Shown one piece after another: positions 19,985-28,717 of a DNA stretch of 64,000 nt; within the stretch, counting starts at the first letter, position 1; every line of letters begins with the position of its first letter. Below the pieces are notes generated by a model. That model was not told the origin of the DNA. It worked only from the letters and a program-made list of their open reading frames with translations, and did not search any database. The DNA is taken from positions 186,001 to 250,000 of the forward strand of contig NZ_NCSU01000007.1 in NCBI RefSeq assembly GCF_002088945.1. The letters run 5' to 3'. Source of the DNA: Henriciella pelagia. Lineage in GTDB: Bacteria > Pseudomonadota > Alphaproteobacteria > Caulobacterales > Hyphomonadaceae. The position numbers and the translations under genes were made by a program.

Positions 19985-21613
19985 ATGCAGGCCTTTTCCG
20001 ACCTTCTCGAACGCTTGATCCTCACCCCGTCGCGCAATGGGAAGATTGCCCATCTCGTAAATTACTTCACTAGTGAAGTTAATCCTGCGAGAGGTTGGGC
20101 GCTCGCCGTGCTGACGGGCGAGCTCGATCTGCCGGGCGTCAAGGGGGGCACGATCCGCAAGCTGATTTCAGAGCGCACCGACCCTGAGCTGTTTCGCATG
20201 TCCTATGACTATGTCGGTGACCTTGCCGAGACGGTCAGCCTGATGTGGCCGGGCCAGCGCGGGGCGAACCGTGTGCCGCCCATCGATGATGTGGTTGAGG
20301 CGCTGCGCGGGGCGACGCGGGCGCAGGGTGAGCGGCTGGTCGCCGGCTATCTCGACATGCTGGACCCGCGCCAGCGCTGGGCGCTGCTCAAGATGGTGAC
20401 GGGCGGCCTCAGGATCGGAGTCTCGGCGCGCCTGACCAAGGTCGCGCTCGCGGAGATGGGCGGCGTCGACCCGGCAGAGATTGAGGAAATCTGGCACGGG
20501 CTGGAGCCGCCCTATGAGAGCCTGTTCGACTGGCTGGAGGGCAAGGCCGACAAGCCTTCGCCGGACATCGATGCGCCCTATCGGCCCGTCATGCTCGCCC
20601 ATCCGCTGGTCACAAAGGACAAGCGAGATGACCCCGACGCCATTGACCCGGCTCTGATCGACCCTGACATCTTCGCGGCCGAGTGGAAATATGACGGCAT
20701 CCGCGTTCAGGCCGTTTCGGCAAATGGTACGCGCCGTCTCTATACGCGCACGGGCGATGATATCTCGCACACCTTTCCGGACGTGCTGGCGGCGATGGAT
20801 TTCGAAGCCGCGATCGATGGTGAGCTTCTCGTGCGCGCGCCAGATGGCGGGGTTGCGCCGTTCAATGAGCTGCAGCAGCGCCTCAACCGCAAGACGGTGT
20901 CAAAGAAGCAGATGGAGGCCCGCCCGGCCATGATCCGCGCCTACGACCTGCTGGTCGAAGGCGATGAAGATCTGCGTTCAATGGATTTCCGGACGCGGCG
21001 GAGCCGTCTGGAAGCGTTTATCGGCCGGGTTGGCGGCGAGCGGTTCGACCTGTCGCCGCTGGTGCCTGTAACGACGCTGGAGGCGCTCGAGCATGCCCGC
21101 AACAATCCGCCGGCGCCGGAGATTGAAGGCCTGATGCTGAAACGCTGGGACAGTGTGTATGTCGCCGGGCGGCCGACCGGCCCCTGGTACAAGTGGAAAC
21201 GCGACCCGTTTCTGGTGGATGCGGTACTGATGTACGCCCAGCGCGGACATGGACGGCGCTCCAGCTTCTATTCCGACTTCACCTTCGGCGTCTGGCGAGA
21301 GGGCGAGAATGGCCGCGAGATCACGCCGGTCGGCAAGGCCTATTTCGGGTTCACCGATGAAGAGCTGAAACAGCTCGACAAGTTCGTGCGCGAGAACACG
21401 ATTGACCGGTTTGGCCCGGTCCGCTCCGTCACGGCGACCGAAGAGACGGGACTTGTCCTGGAGGTCGCCTTCGAAGGCCTGCAGCGCAGTCCCCGTCACA
21501 AATCCGGCATTGCCATGCGTTTCCCGCGCATCAACCGCATCCGCTGGGACAAGCCGTCAGCCGACGCGGACACGCTCGAGGCGCTGGAAAAGCTCTTGCC
21601 AGAAAAGGTGTGA
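19985..21613 (+). CDS. ATP-dependent DNA ligase (ligase-associated repair type)
   Basis: This 542-aa ligase has an N-terminal alpha-helical DNA-binding domain (residues 1-200), the nucleotidyltransferase domain with the adenylated lysine in EWKYDGIRVQ (Lys235), EAAIDGELLV, the motif GLMLKRWDSVY, motif V-like WYKWKRDPF, and an OB-fold C-terminus (PRINRIRWDKPSADADTLEAL). This is the type annotated as the cisplatin damage response ATP-dependent ligase, normally in one block with the Lhr-like helicase and MBL exonuclease. Chromosomal replication would use the NAD-dependent ligase instead. The gene starts with MQAFSDLLERLILTPSRNGK, a typical family N-terminus. Confidence 0.93.
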   Translation: MQAFSDLLERLILTPSRNGKIAHLVNYFTSEVNPARGWALAVLTGELDLPGVKGGTIRKLISERTDPELFRMSYDYVGDLAETVSLMWPGQRGANRVPPIDDVVEALRGATRAQGERLVAGYLDMLDPRQRWALLKMVTGGLRIGVSARLTKVALAEMGGVDPAEIEEIWHGLEPPYESLFDWLEGKADKPSPDIDAPYRPVMLAHPLVTKDKRDDPDAIDPALIDPDIFAAEWKYDGIRVQAVSANGTRRLYTRTGDDISHTFPDVLAAMDFEAAIDGELLVRAPDGGVAPFNELQQRLNRKTVSKKQMEARPAMIRAYDLLVEGDEDLRSMDFRTRRSRLEAFIGRVGGERFDLSPLVPVTTLEALEHARNNPPAPEIEGLMLKRWDSVYVAGRPTGPWYKWKRDPFLVDAVLMYAQRGHGRRSSFYSDFTFGVWREGENGREITPVGKAYFGFTDEELKQLDKFVRENTIDRFGPVRSVTATEETGLVLEVAFEGLQRSPRHKSGIAMRFPRINRIRWDKPSADADTLEALEKLLPEKV

Positions 21614-21649
21614 GTTTTCAGGCCGTGTCATTCAGGATAGAGCATCGGG

Positions 21650-22402
21650 ATGGACCGCCGGAACGCCCTCCTTCTTCTTCTCGTGGCCATCCTGCAATGG
21701 ACAGTGCCACTCCTGCCGCTGTTTGGGCTCGGTGAGACGGTGGGCGCGCGGGCAACGGATGAGGGCATCCCGCCGGAACTTCCGCTCGGCATTTTCTTCT
21801 CGATCTGGAGCGTGATCTTCCTAGCCTATCTGGTATTCGCGCTGCTCGCCGTGTTCAGGCCGAGCTATCTTGAGACGCGCCTTAGCCCGCCCCTGCTGAT
21901 TGCCGGGGTCGGCAATGTGGCATGGATGCTGAGCGCGCAACTGATTGGCAATGACTGGCTCAACTTCGCCCTGCTCATCCCCATTCTCGTCTATGCCTGG
22001 GAAAGCGCCTTCCGCCTGCACCGCATGGGCGGCTGGGACGGCACGGCCCGGCGCTTCAATGCCGCGCTGCTGACCGGCCTGCTGTCCGGCTGGATCGCGG
22101 TTGCGCTATCGATTTCAGTGCCGGGCCTGCTGCGCGAATTGCGAGGCCTTGGCGTGAGTGATCAGATCTGGGTATCACTGTGGGCTGCCCTGGTGCCGGC
22201 GGCCATCCTCGCTTGGGCCTTCATGCGCCATGTGAGCCGGGGCTGGTGGTTCCATGTGGCCTTGTCCTGGGGAGTGCTTGGCATCGTCCTCAATAACTGG
22301 CTGCGCACCGGCACGCATTTCCTCGCCATCGCCGCGGCGGTGACGGGTCTCTACATCCTGTGGCGGCGTGCCCGCGCCGAGCCGCGCCCGGCCTTCCAGT
22401 AG
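21650..22402 (+). CDS. Multi-pass membrane protein, possibly TspO/MBR-like
   Basis: This 250-aa protein has about seven hydrophobic helices and is rich in tryptophan and leucine. The stretch with FFSIWSVIFLAYLVFALLA, GNVAWMLSAQLIG and LLIPILVYAW is reminiscent of TspO-like tryptophan-rich sensory proteins (WxxIWxxxY and NxxW features), but the protein is longer than canonical TspO (about 160 aa). I treat the TspO link as tentative. Its start lies 36 bases after the ligase stop on the same strand, so read-through transcription is possible. Confidence 0.68.
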   Translation: MDRRNALLLLLVAILQWTVPLLPLFGLGETVGARATDEGIPPELPLGIFFSIWSVIFLAYLVFALLAVFRPSYLETRLSPPLLIAGVGNVAWMLSAQLIGNDWLNFALLIPILVYAWESAFRLHRMGGWDGTARRFNAALLTGLLSGWIAVALSISVPGLLRELRGLGVSDQIWVSLWAALVPAAILAWAFMRHVSRGWWFHVALSWGVLGIVLNNWLRTGTHFLAIAAAVTGLYILWRRARAEPRPAFQ

Positions 22403-22406
22403 GCGA

Positions 22407-25400
22407 TCAGCCCTGAACCGACGCTTCGACGGTGGCGTTGAGGCTGTTGACGAGTTCAGGCGTGATCACACCATCGGGCGACAGGCCGTTCTCGGACTTG
22501 TAGCTGGCAATCGCTGCGATCGTGCCAGACCCCATGATTCCATCTGCCGGACCCGGATCATAGCCGAGCGCTGCGAGGACGGTCTGTATTGCGGCGACCT
22601 GTTCGCTGGAACTGGCCTGCCAGGGCTGGCTGGTGAAGCGGCCATTGGCTTCCGGTTCCGAACGCGCCGGCGACCAGGCCGCAGCCCGGCGCTGGGCGTT
22701 CTGCGCGACTTCCAGCGAAAGTCCGTTGCGAAGCTCGTCGATTTTCTCCGGCGCACCTTCATCGCCCTGACGGGCGGCGACTTCATACCAGTAGAGCGCC
22801 TCTGACTTGCTGGGTGAAATGCCGAGGCCCGCTTCATAGAGAACAGCAAGATTGTACTGGCTGTCGGTCAGGCCGTAATCGGCAGCCTTGCGGAACCATT
22901 CAGCGGCCGCCGCATAGCTCTGCGAGCCGGCATCGCCTTCGGCATAGTAGACGGCGAGATCATGCATCGCCTTCACGTTTCCACCGTTTGCGGCGCGTTC
23001 GGTCCATTCGCGCGCCATGCCAAGGTCACGCGGGACGCCGAGGCCTTTCTCATGCAGCTTGGCGAGCCGGTACTGCGCCGCCGCCTGACCGCTTTCGGCA
23101 GCGCGGCGCACAAGCGTCGGACCACTCGTATAGTCACCGGCCTCAAGGCGCTGTTCGCCGAGAATGAGCTGTGCAGTCGGATTGCCATCGGCCGCAGCCG
23201 ATTCAAGCGTTGGTGTGAGGGGGATGTGCGGGAGGGACGCGAAATCGACAGCGGGGGGTTGTGCTGGCGCTGGCGCGGGCGGTGTCTCTGCGGGCGCTTC
23301 GGCTTCGGCGACCGGTTCGGGGTCGGTCTCGGCGGCGGCGCTTTCCTCCGGCGCATCAAACAGGACATCTTCGACGGCGGCTTCTTCGGCATCCGTCAGC
23401 GGCGCATCAGGATCATCAAGCGGCGGATCGACCGCTTCGGTGTCGCTCGCTTCGGCCATTTCTTCGCCTGCAGGCAGCGCAGCGACCGGCGCCGCAGACA
23501 TGCCGCCCGTGGAGACGACCGGTTTGCCCGGGTCGTTCTGCAGGCCACGCAGGGTGATCATCGTGCCGGCCGTCGCAGTCGCTAGCGCGACCACGGAGAC
23601 AGCCGCGATCAGGGGCACCTTGCCCGACTTCTTCTTCACGGGCGCACTTTTCGCCGTCATCGGACGCGCGGCCTTGCGGCTGTGGCCTTCATTGGCGGCC
23701 ATGGCGGCGCGGCGGGCGCGGGTCAGATAGTCAACCGGCTCGTCTTCTTCATCGAGGGCGACCGCAAATTCCGGATCATCACTGTCTTCGGCTGACGCGG
23801 CATCGACGTCGAGCTCGCCGAGACCGTCCTCTTCAGGCCCTTCAGCCGGACGCTGGGCATCCTCGAGGAAGATATCACTGTCGCGCGTTTCATCGCGGCC
23901 ATCATCCCAGTCAACCAGGGCAGAAAGCGGATCATCGTGTTCAGCCTCCGCGGTCTCTTCGGGATCTGCAGCAGCATCGAAAGGCGGCGCGTCATCGAAG
24001 ACGTCAAACTCGGCAGTGGGCGCGGTACCATCATCAATGTCTTCGAGGTCATCGAGGTCCGGCAGGCCGGCAAGGAATTCATCATCGGAGACAGGGTCGT
24101 CGTTGGCGCTGGAACCGGCCGTCTCATCCTGCGCGGCGACCGGCTCTTCGGCGAGACTTGTTTCCAGGCCGAGGTCGAAATCGTCAGTCTCGCTGTCATC
24201 TTCTGTCAGCCAGTCGCCGGGCTCTTCATTCTTCTTGAAGTCGGGCCCTGCGGTTGTCGGCTCTGACTGCCTGAAGTCGAAGGATGACGGCGCAGGTGTC
24301 TCGCTGTGCGGCGGGGCGGTGAAATCCTCCAGCGATTCCAGCCGCGTTGCGAGCGAGGCAATGGCCTTCTGGACCGGGGACAGCGCGGAAGCCTGCTGGG
24401 CCTGCATCCGCTCGATACGGTCCGACACGCCGGACAGGGCGTCGGACAGGCGCATATCCTGCTGCTTGCGGGCCGCATCGATGGTCTGGCGCATATCCTC
24501 GAAGGATTTTTCCTGACGGGCCTGCAGGCGCTTGGCCACGCTGGCGACCTGCTCACCGACCTGTTCGATCGCGGCGGCGCTGCGGTTCTCGCTGTCGACG
24601 ACGCGCTGGTCGAACTGGTCCGCCATGGTTTTCATCTGGCCGGTGATCCGTTCGATCACTTCATCATTGTGCTGGCTGAAATCTTCGAGGCGCTGGGAAA
24701 CCTCGCCCGACAGCGCTTCGACATCGCGGCGGACTGCATCGACGGCTTCTGAGGCGTCGCGGGCCTCGACATCGCGGATGCGCGCGTCGAAGGCCGAAGA
24801 GATGCGGCCCATCTGCTCGGTCATGTTTTCCAGGGCGCGATTTGAGCGTTCCTCGCCAGTGGTCACGCGCTTTTCCAGAGAGCCGATCGAGTCCTCGATC
24901 GATTTCAGCGCGTCCGGCGAGGCGCCGGCCGCAGCCGCCTGCTCGATCTCGCGGGCGAGTTCCTGGCGGGTCGATTCGATGGTGGCGCGCAGCTCATCGG
25001 CGAGCCCGTCAAAGCGGGCTTCGAATTGCTGGCGAAGCTCGGCGGCCTTTTCAGGAGAGGCCTGCTCGGCAATCAGCTCGATCCGCTTGTCGAGACTGTC
25101 AAAGGTCTGCTCCAGCGTCGACATGGCCGAGTTTGTCATGGATTCTGCGCGGTGCAGGCGCTCCTGCATACGGGTCATGACAGATTCGATTGAGGTCAGC
25201 GCGCCGGCGACATCGCCCTCAACCGCTTCGATACGGGTGTTGAACTGATCGATACGGGCGAGACGGGAGGACACGCCGGTTTCCAGTTCGGAAAAGCGGT
25301 CTGACAGGTGTTTCGCGGTGCCTTCGGCCCGCAGTTCAGCCTGTCCGACTTTCTGCTCAAGCTTGCGGGCCGCTTCGGACAGGTTAGCATCGATCTTTCC

Positions 25401-26018
25401 CTCGATGCCGGCGACGCGGTCGCTAAGGTCTTCCATGCCGGTCTCGACGCGGGCGCGCACAGCGGCCGTTTCGTCCTGGCGGCGGGTATTCTCATCGTAA
25501 ATGTGCGAGGCGAGCTTACCGACGGCCTGCTCGAGAGACTTCAGCGTTTCAAGGTTCTTCGCGCTGCTGTCATCGGCCTCCAGCGCCCTTACCTTTTCCT
25601 GCAGCGCATCATGCGTGGCGCGCAGGTCTTCCAGGGTCGCCTCGACGTTCTCGATGACATTGTCGGTTTTCGCATCCGTGCGATTGAGGCGCGTGACGAG
25701 ACCGACAAGCGACTGGTCGATGCCGGTCAGAGCCAGCGTGGAGCGGGCTTCAACGGCTTCGAGGCGGGCGATCAGGCGGTCAAACGAGCCACGGGATGGA
25801 GAGGGCTCTTCATCCTGATTGGCGTGCGTATCGACGGCGCGGGGATAGCGAGGCGTGCGGGTGTCACGCATGGACGGGGCATCTTCCTCGGTCACTTCGA
25901 GGAGCATGCGGTTGATGTACTCGCCGATGGTGAGGCCTTCTTCGCGCGCGGCGTCGCGGGCCGCGTCCCGTGCGCGCTGATCGATCCCCTTAACGCTCCA
26001 GGGCCCGTAATTGGTCAT
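22407..26018 (-). CDS. podJ: PodJ-like polar organelle development / localization factor
   Basis: This 1203-aa protein has the domain order of Caulobacter PodJ. The N-terminus (MTNYGPWSVKGIDQRARDAA, then EEGLTIGEYINRMLL) is the conserved PodJ start. Residues 60-600 are coiled coil with repeated heptad-like Glu/Arg/Leu patterns. A low-complexity acidic region (Asp/Glu/Pro) runs from about 600 to 790. One transmembrane helix lies near residue 800 (VPLIAAVSVVALATATAGTM), then Ala/Pro/Glu-rich sequence, Sel1-like repeats (about 940-1110) and a C-terminal peptidoglycan-binding domain (about 1145-1200). The coiled-coil part is cytoplasmic and the Sel1/peptidoglycan part periplasmic. In Caulobacter PodJ recruits polar factors needed for pili and holdfast; the same role is inferred here. 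It is divergent from the MerR regulator. Confidence 0.9.
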   Translation of the reverse strand: MTNYGPWSVKGIDQRARDAARDAAREEGLTIGEYINRMLLEVTEEDAPSMRDTRTPRYPRAVDTHANQDEEPSPSRGSFDRLIARLEAVEARSTLALTGIDQSLVGLVTRLNRTDAKTDNVIENVEATLEDLRATHDALQEKVRALEADDSSAKNLETLKSLEQAVGKLASHIYDENTRRQDETAAVRARVETGMEDLSDRVAGIEGKIDANLSEAARKLEQKVGQAELRAEGTAKHLSDRFSELETGVSSRLARIDQFNTRIEAVEGDVAGALTSIESVMTRMQERLHRAESMTNSAMSTLEQTFDSLDKRIELIAEQASPEKAAELRQQFEARFDGLADELRATIESTRQELAREIEQAAAAGASPDALKSIEDSIGSLEKRVTTGEERSNRALENMTEQMGRISSAFDARIRDVEARDASEAVDAVRRDVEALSGEVSQRLEDFSQHNDEVIERITGQMKTMADQFDQRVVDSENRSAAAIEQVGEQVASVAKRLQARQEKSFEDMRQTIDAARKQQDMRLSDALSGVSDRIERMQAQQASALSPVQKAIASLATRLESLEDFTAPPHSETPAPSSFDFRQSEPTTAGPDFKKNEEPGDWLTEDDSETDDFDLGLETSLAEEPVAAQDETAGSSANDDPVSDDEFLAGLPDLDDLEDIDDGTAPTAEFDVFDDAPPFDAAADPEETAEAEHDDPLSALVDWDDGRDETRDSDIFLEDAQRPAEGPEEDGLGELDVDAASAEDSDDPEFAVALDEEDEPVDYLTRARRAAMAANEGHSRKAARPMTAKSAPVKKKSGKVPLIAAVSVVALATATAGTMITLRGLQNDPGKPVVSTGGMSAAPVAALPAGEEMAEASDTEAVDPPLDDPDAPLTDAEEAAVEDVLFDAPEESAAAETDPEPVAEAEAPAETPPAPAPAQPPAVDFASLPHIPLTPTLESAAADGNPTAQLILGEQRLEAGDYTSGPTLVRRAAESGQAAAQYRLAKLHEKGLGVPRDLGMAREWTERAANGGNVKAMHDLAVYYAEGDAGSQSYAAAAEWFRKAADYGLTDSQYNLAVLYEAGLGISPSKSEALYWYEVAARQGDEGAPEKIDELRNGLSLEVAQNAQRRAAAWSPARSEPEANGRFTSQPWQASSSEQVAAIQTVLAALGYDPGPADGIMGSGTIAAIASYKSENGLSPDGVITPELVNSLNATVEASVQG

Positions 26019-26197
26019 ACGCCTACTCCATCAGCTTTCCGGCGGCTCAGCCTGGCCAGGCACCCCATGCCATCGGAATCCTTCCATGGATGAGGCGCGT
26101 CTTATTAAGGCTGGGTTAAAAAGGTAAACGCCCGGTGCGAATTTATTCAGGTTCTGAAAAGGAAAGGGCAATTTCGCGAACCTCGCCAATATGCCAG

Positions 26198-26213
26198 TTG
26201 ACGTTTGCGTAAA
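26198..26213. promoter_or_regulatory. LiuR-like operator upstream of the MerR gene
   Basis: TTGACGTTTGCGTAAA is a near-palindrome (reverse complement TTTACGCAAACGTCAA) located 20 bp before the MerR start codon. A 16-bp relative, TTGACGTGAACGTAAA, lies at 28660-28675 before the second acyl-CoA dehydrogenase. The form agrees with published LiuR (MerR-family) boxes of the TTGACGTT..ACGT.AA type. Autoregulation by the MerR protein is the simplest reading. Confidence 0.72.
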
Positions 26214-26232
26214 GGGAATACATATTTCCCGG

Positions 26233-26709
26233 ATGCCAGATACAGCCTCACTTTCCATTTCCGAGAGCCGCACTTACTCAATCTCGGAACTCGCCCGCGA
26301 ATTCGGCATCACGCCTCGCGCCCTCCGTTTCTATGAAGACAAGGACATGCTTCACCCTGCACGTGACGGCATGACCCGCGTCTATTCGCACCGTGATCGT
26401 GCCCGCGTGACGATCATTGTCCGGATGAAGCGCCTCGGCCTGCCACTTGCCGATATCCGCGAAATCCTCGACCTTTACGGCCTTGGCGACAATGAGCGCG
26501 CCCAGAAGCGCAAGACGCTCGAAAAGTTCCGCAACCAGGTTCGTGAATTCGAAAGCCAGCGCGAAGACATCGAAGTCGCACTTGTCGAGCTTCGCAAGGG
26601 TATTGAATGGCTGGAAGACGACCTCGCCAAGATCGGGCCTTCGGACGATCATGCTGACAGTGTCGCCGCCTATGATGCGGTGGCCCGCAAGCAGCTTGAC
26701 GACGCCTGA
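26233..26709 (+). CDS. MerR-family regulator of fatty/branched-chain acid degradation (LiuR-like)
   Basis: This 158-aa MerR protein has the winged helix-turn-helix YSISELAREFGITPRALRFYEDKDML near residues 14-40, then RVYSHRDRARVTIIVRMKRLG and a C-terminal dimerisation coiled coil (RKTLEKFRNQVREFESQRED). No cysteine metal site is present. MerR proteins next to acyl-CoA dehydrogenases are typical of LiuR, which controls leucine/isovalerate or fatty acid degradation. Here it precedes a complete beta-oxidation set and has a matching operator upstream of itself and at 28660. The effector (an acyl-CoA) is inferred. The frame upstream to 26191 lacks a ribosome binding site and spans the operator, so the start at 26233 is preferred. 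Confidence 0.88.
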   Translation: MPDTASLSISESRTYSISELAREFGITPRALRFYEDKDMLHPARDGMTRVYSHRDRARVTIIVRMKRLGLPLADIREILDLYGLGDNERAQKRKTLEKFRNQVREFESQREDIEVALVELRKGIEWLEDDLAKIGPSDDHADSVAAYDAVARKQLDDA

Positions 26710-26744
26710 GCCTGACTGACAGTTGCAAGAAAAAGAGGAAGGTT

Positions 26745-26774
26745 GCCGGATCGCCAAGGGTCCGGCGCCTTTTT
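26745..26774 (+). terminator. Candidate intrinsic terminator or attenuator between merR and first acyl-CoA dehydrogenase
   Basis: GCCGGA-TCGCCAAGGG-TCCGGC forms a six-base stem followed by GCCTTTTT. The stem is short and the loop is ten bases, so termination may be partial. The dehydrogenase start is 23 bp beyond the T-run, which leaves little room for a separate promoter; transcription may come through from the MerR promoter. Confidence 0.5.
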
Positions 26775-26796
26775 CACACTTTGAAGGGAAGATTCG

Positions 26797-28578
26797 ATGC
26801 CGCGCTATGATGCCCCTGTCCGCGACATGCAGTTCATTTTTCATGACGTGCTGTCGCTCCAGAACTATTCCAATCTCGAAGGTTTCTCCGATGCATCGCC
26901 CGACATCATCGACCAGATCCTTGAAGAGGGTGGCCGGTTCGCAAAGGAAGTGCTTTTCCCGCTGAACAAGGTCGGCGATGAGCAGGGCTGCAGGCGCGCC
27001 GACGACGCCTCGGTGAAGACACCTGACGGCTTTCCCGACGCCTACCGGCAGTTCGTCGAGAATGGCTGGCCCCTCCTGTCCAAGCGCGAGAGCCATGGCG
27101 GCCAGGGCCTGCCGCACCTGCTTGCGATTGCGATGAGCGAGATGGTGTCCTCGGCCAATATGGCATTCGGCATGTATCCGGGCCTGACGTCCGGTGCCTA
27201 TGAAGCGCTGATGGCCGGAGGGTCGGATGAGCAGAAAGCCATGTACGGACCGAAAATGGCATCCGGCGAGTGGGCCGGCACGATGAACCTGACCGAGCCC
27301 CAGTGCGGCACCGATCTTGGCCTCATCAAGACCAAGGCCGTCCCGCAGGCTGACGGGTCTTACAAGATTTCCGGCCAGAAGATCTGGATTTCCGGCGGTG
27401 AACAGGATCTCACCGAGAATATCATCCACCTTGTGCTCGCCCGTATCGAGGGCGCCCCGGAAGGGATCAAGGGTATCTCCCTCTTCGTGGTGCCGAAATA
27501 CATCCTCAAGGAAGACGGCACGCCCGGTGAGCGCAACAAGGTCAGCTGTGGCGGCCTGGAAGAGAAGATGGGCATTCACGGCAACGCCACCTGCGTGATG
27601 AATTATGACGAGGCGACAGGCTGGCTTGTCGGTGAAGAGCATAAGGGCATGCGCACCATGTTCGTGATGATGAACGAAGCGCGCCTTGGCGTTGGCCTTC
27701 AGGGCCTCAGCCAGGCCGAGGTCGCCTATCAGAACGCCGCCGATTTTGCCCGCGAGCGCCTGCAGAGCCGCGCGCTCTCTGGACCGAAGGCACCGGAAAA
27801 GCCGGCAGACCCGATCATCGTGCACCCGGATGTGCGCCGCATGCTGATGGACACCAAGGCCTTCATTGAAGGCGGACGGATGTTCACCTACTGGACGGCG
27901 CTGCATGGCGACCTGCTGCACAAATCGCCGGATGAAAAGGTCCGCGAAAAGGCGGGTGACTACATGGCGCTGATGACGCCGGTGGTGAAAGCTTTCCTCA
28001 CCGATCGCGGCCTCAAGGCCTGTAATGATGCGCTGCAACTGCATGGCGGCACGGGCTTTACGCGTGAGCAGGGCGTCGAGCAGTTCGTTCGCGATGTCCG
28101 CATCACGCTGATCTATGAAGGCACCAACGGCATCCAGGCGCTGGACCTTGTCGGCCGCAAGCTTGCCGCCAATGGAGGCCGCGCCATCTTCACCTTCTTC
28201 GCCGAGTTGGATGATTTTATCGGCGAACATGAAGGCATTGCCGACATGGCGCCCTTCGTCGAAGGCCTGAAGACGGCCAAGGCCGAGCTTCAGGACGGCA
28301 CGACATGGCTGATGCAGAACGGCATGAGCGACTTTAATAATGCCGGGGCCGCCTCGACCGACTATCTCCAGCTCTTCGGGCTGACCGCGCTGGCCTATAT
28401 GTGGGCGATGATGGCGAAGACGTCACTTGAGAAAAAGGGCTCTGACCCGTTCTATGACGACAAGCTGGTCACGGCGCGCTATTATATGAGCCGAGTTCTG
28501 CCGGAAACGTCCGCGCACCTTGCCAAGCTCAAGACCGGCGCAGAGCCGCTGATGGCGCTCGAGGCCGAGCGCTTCTAG
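26797..28578 (+). CDS. Acyl-CoA dehydrogenase with C-terminal extension (FadE-type)
   Basis: This 593-aa FAD-dependent dehydrogenase has the short N-terminal family segment (MPRYDAPVRDMQFIFHDVL), the acyl-CoA dehydrogenase N and middle domains (TMNLTEPQCGTDLGLIKTKA), the catalytic glutamate in LIYEGTNGIQALDLVGR near residue 445, and an additional C-terminal domain of about 130 aa ending in AEPLMALEAERF. This long form occurs in many Alphaproteobacteria and acts on fatty acyl-CoA. It performs the first step of beta-oxidation and is encoded just after the MerR regulator. GAAGGGAAGA precedes the ATG at 26797. Confidence 0.92.
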   Translation: MPRYDAPVRDMQFIFHDVLSLQNYSNLEGFSDASPDIIDQILEEGGRFAKEVLFPLNKVGDEQGCRRADDASVKTPDGFPDAYRQFVENGWPLLSKRESHGGQGLPHLLAIAMSEMVSSANMAFGMYPGLTSGAYEALMAGGSDEQKAMYGPKMASGEWAGTMNLTEPQCGTDLGLIKTKAVPQADGSYKISGQKIWISGGEQDLTENIIHLVLARIEGAPEGIKGISLFVVPKYILKEDGTPGERNKVSCGGLEEKMGIHGNATCVMNYDEATGWLVGEEHKGMRTMFVMMNEARLGVGLQGLSQAEVAYQNAADFARERLQSRALSGPKAPEKPADPIIVHPDVRRMLMDTKAFIEGGRMFTYWTALHGDLLHKSPDEKVREKAGDYMALMTPVVKAFLTDRGLKACNDALQLHGGTGFTREQGVEQFVRDVRITLIYEGTNGIQALDLVGRKLAANGGRAIFTFFAELDDFIGEHEGIADMAPFVEGLKTAKAELQDGTTWLMQNGMSDFNNAGAASTDYLQLFGLTALAYMWAMMAKTSLEKKGSDPFYDDKLVTARYYMSRVLPETSAHLAKLKTGAEPLMALEAERF

Positions 28579-28659
28579 GGCGTCACGCCGGACACAAGAT
28601 TGACGCAGTCGCCTGACGCTGCGTGAGGACTCGCGCCGCAGACGCGTGGGCCATATATG

Positions 28660-28675
28660 TTGACGTGAACGTAAA
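28660..28675. promoter_or_regulatory. LiuR-like operator upstream of second acyl-CoA dehydrogenase
   Basis: TTGACGTGAACGTAAA, a near-palindrome sharing 14 of 16 positions with the box at 26198-26213. It lies about 42 bp upstream of the dehydrogenase start codon, next to a GACGCAG/CTGCGT hairpin remnant at about 28601-28625. It is probably the MerR/LiuR binding site that controls the operon 28718-34471. Confidence 0.72.
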
Positions 28676-28717
28676 CGGCAGTTGCCGTCAGATCACGGAC
28701 AATTTGGGAGAAGGTCT

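Noticed and set aside
26278-28230. Open frame of 650 codons on the - strand
   Set aside because: It is antisense to the MerR and acyl-CoA dehydrogenase genes, which have clear family motifs.
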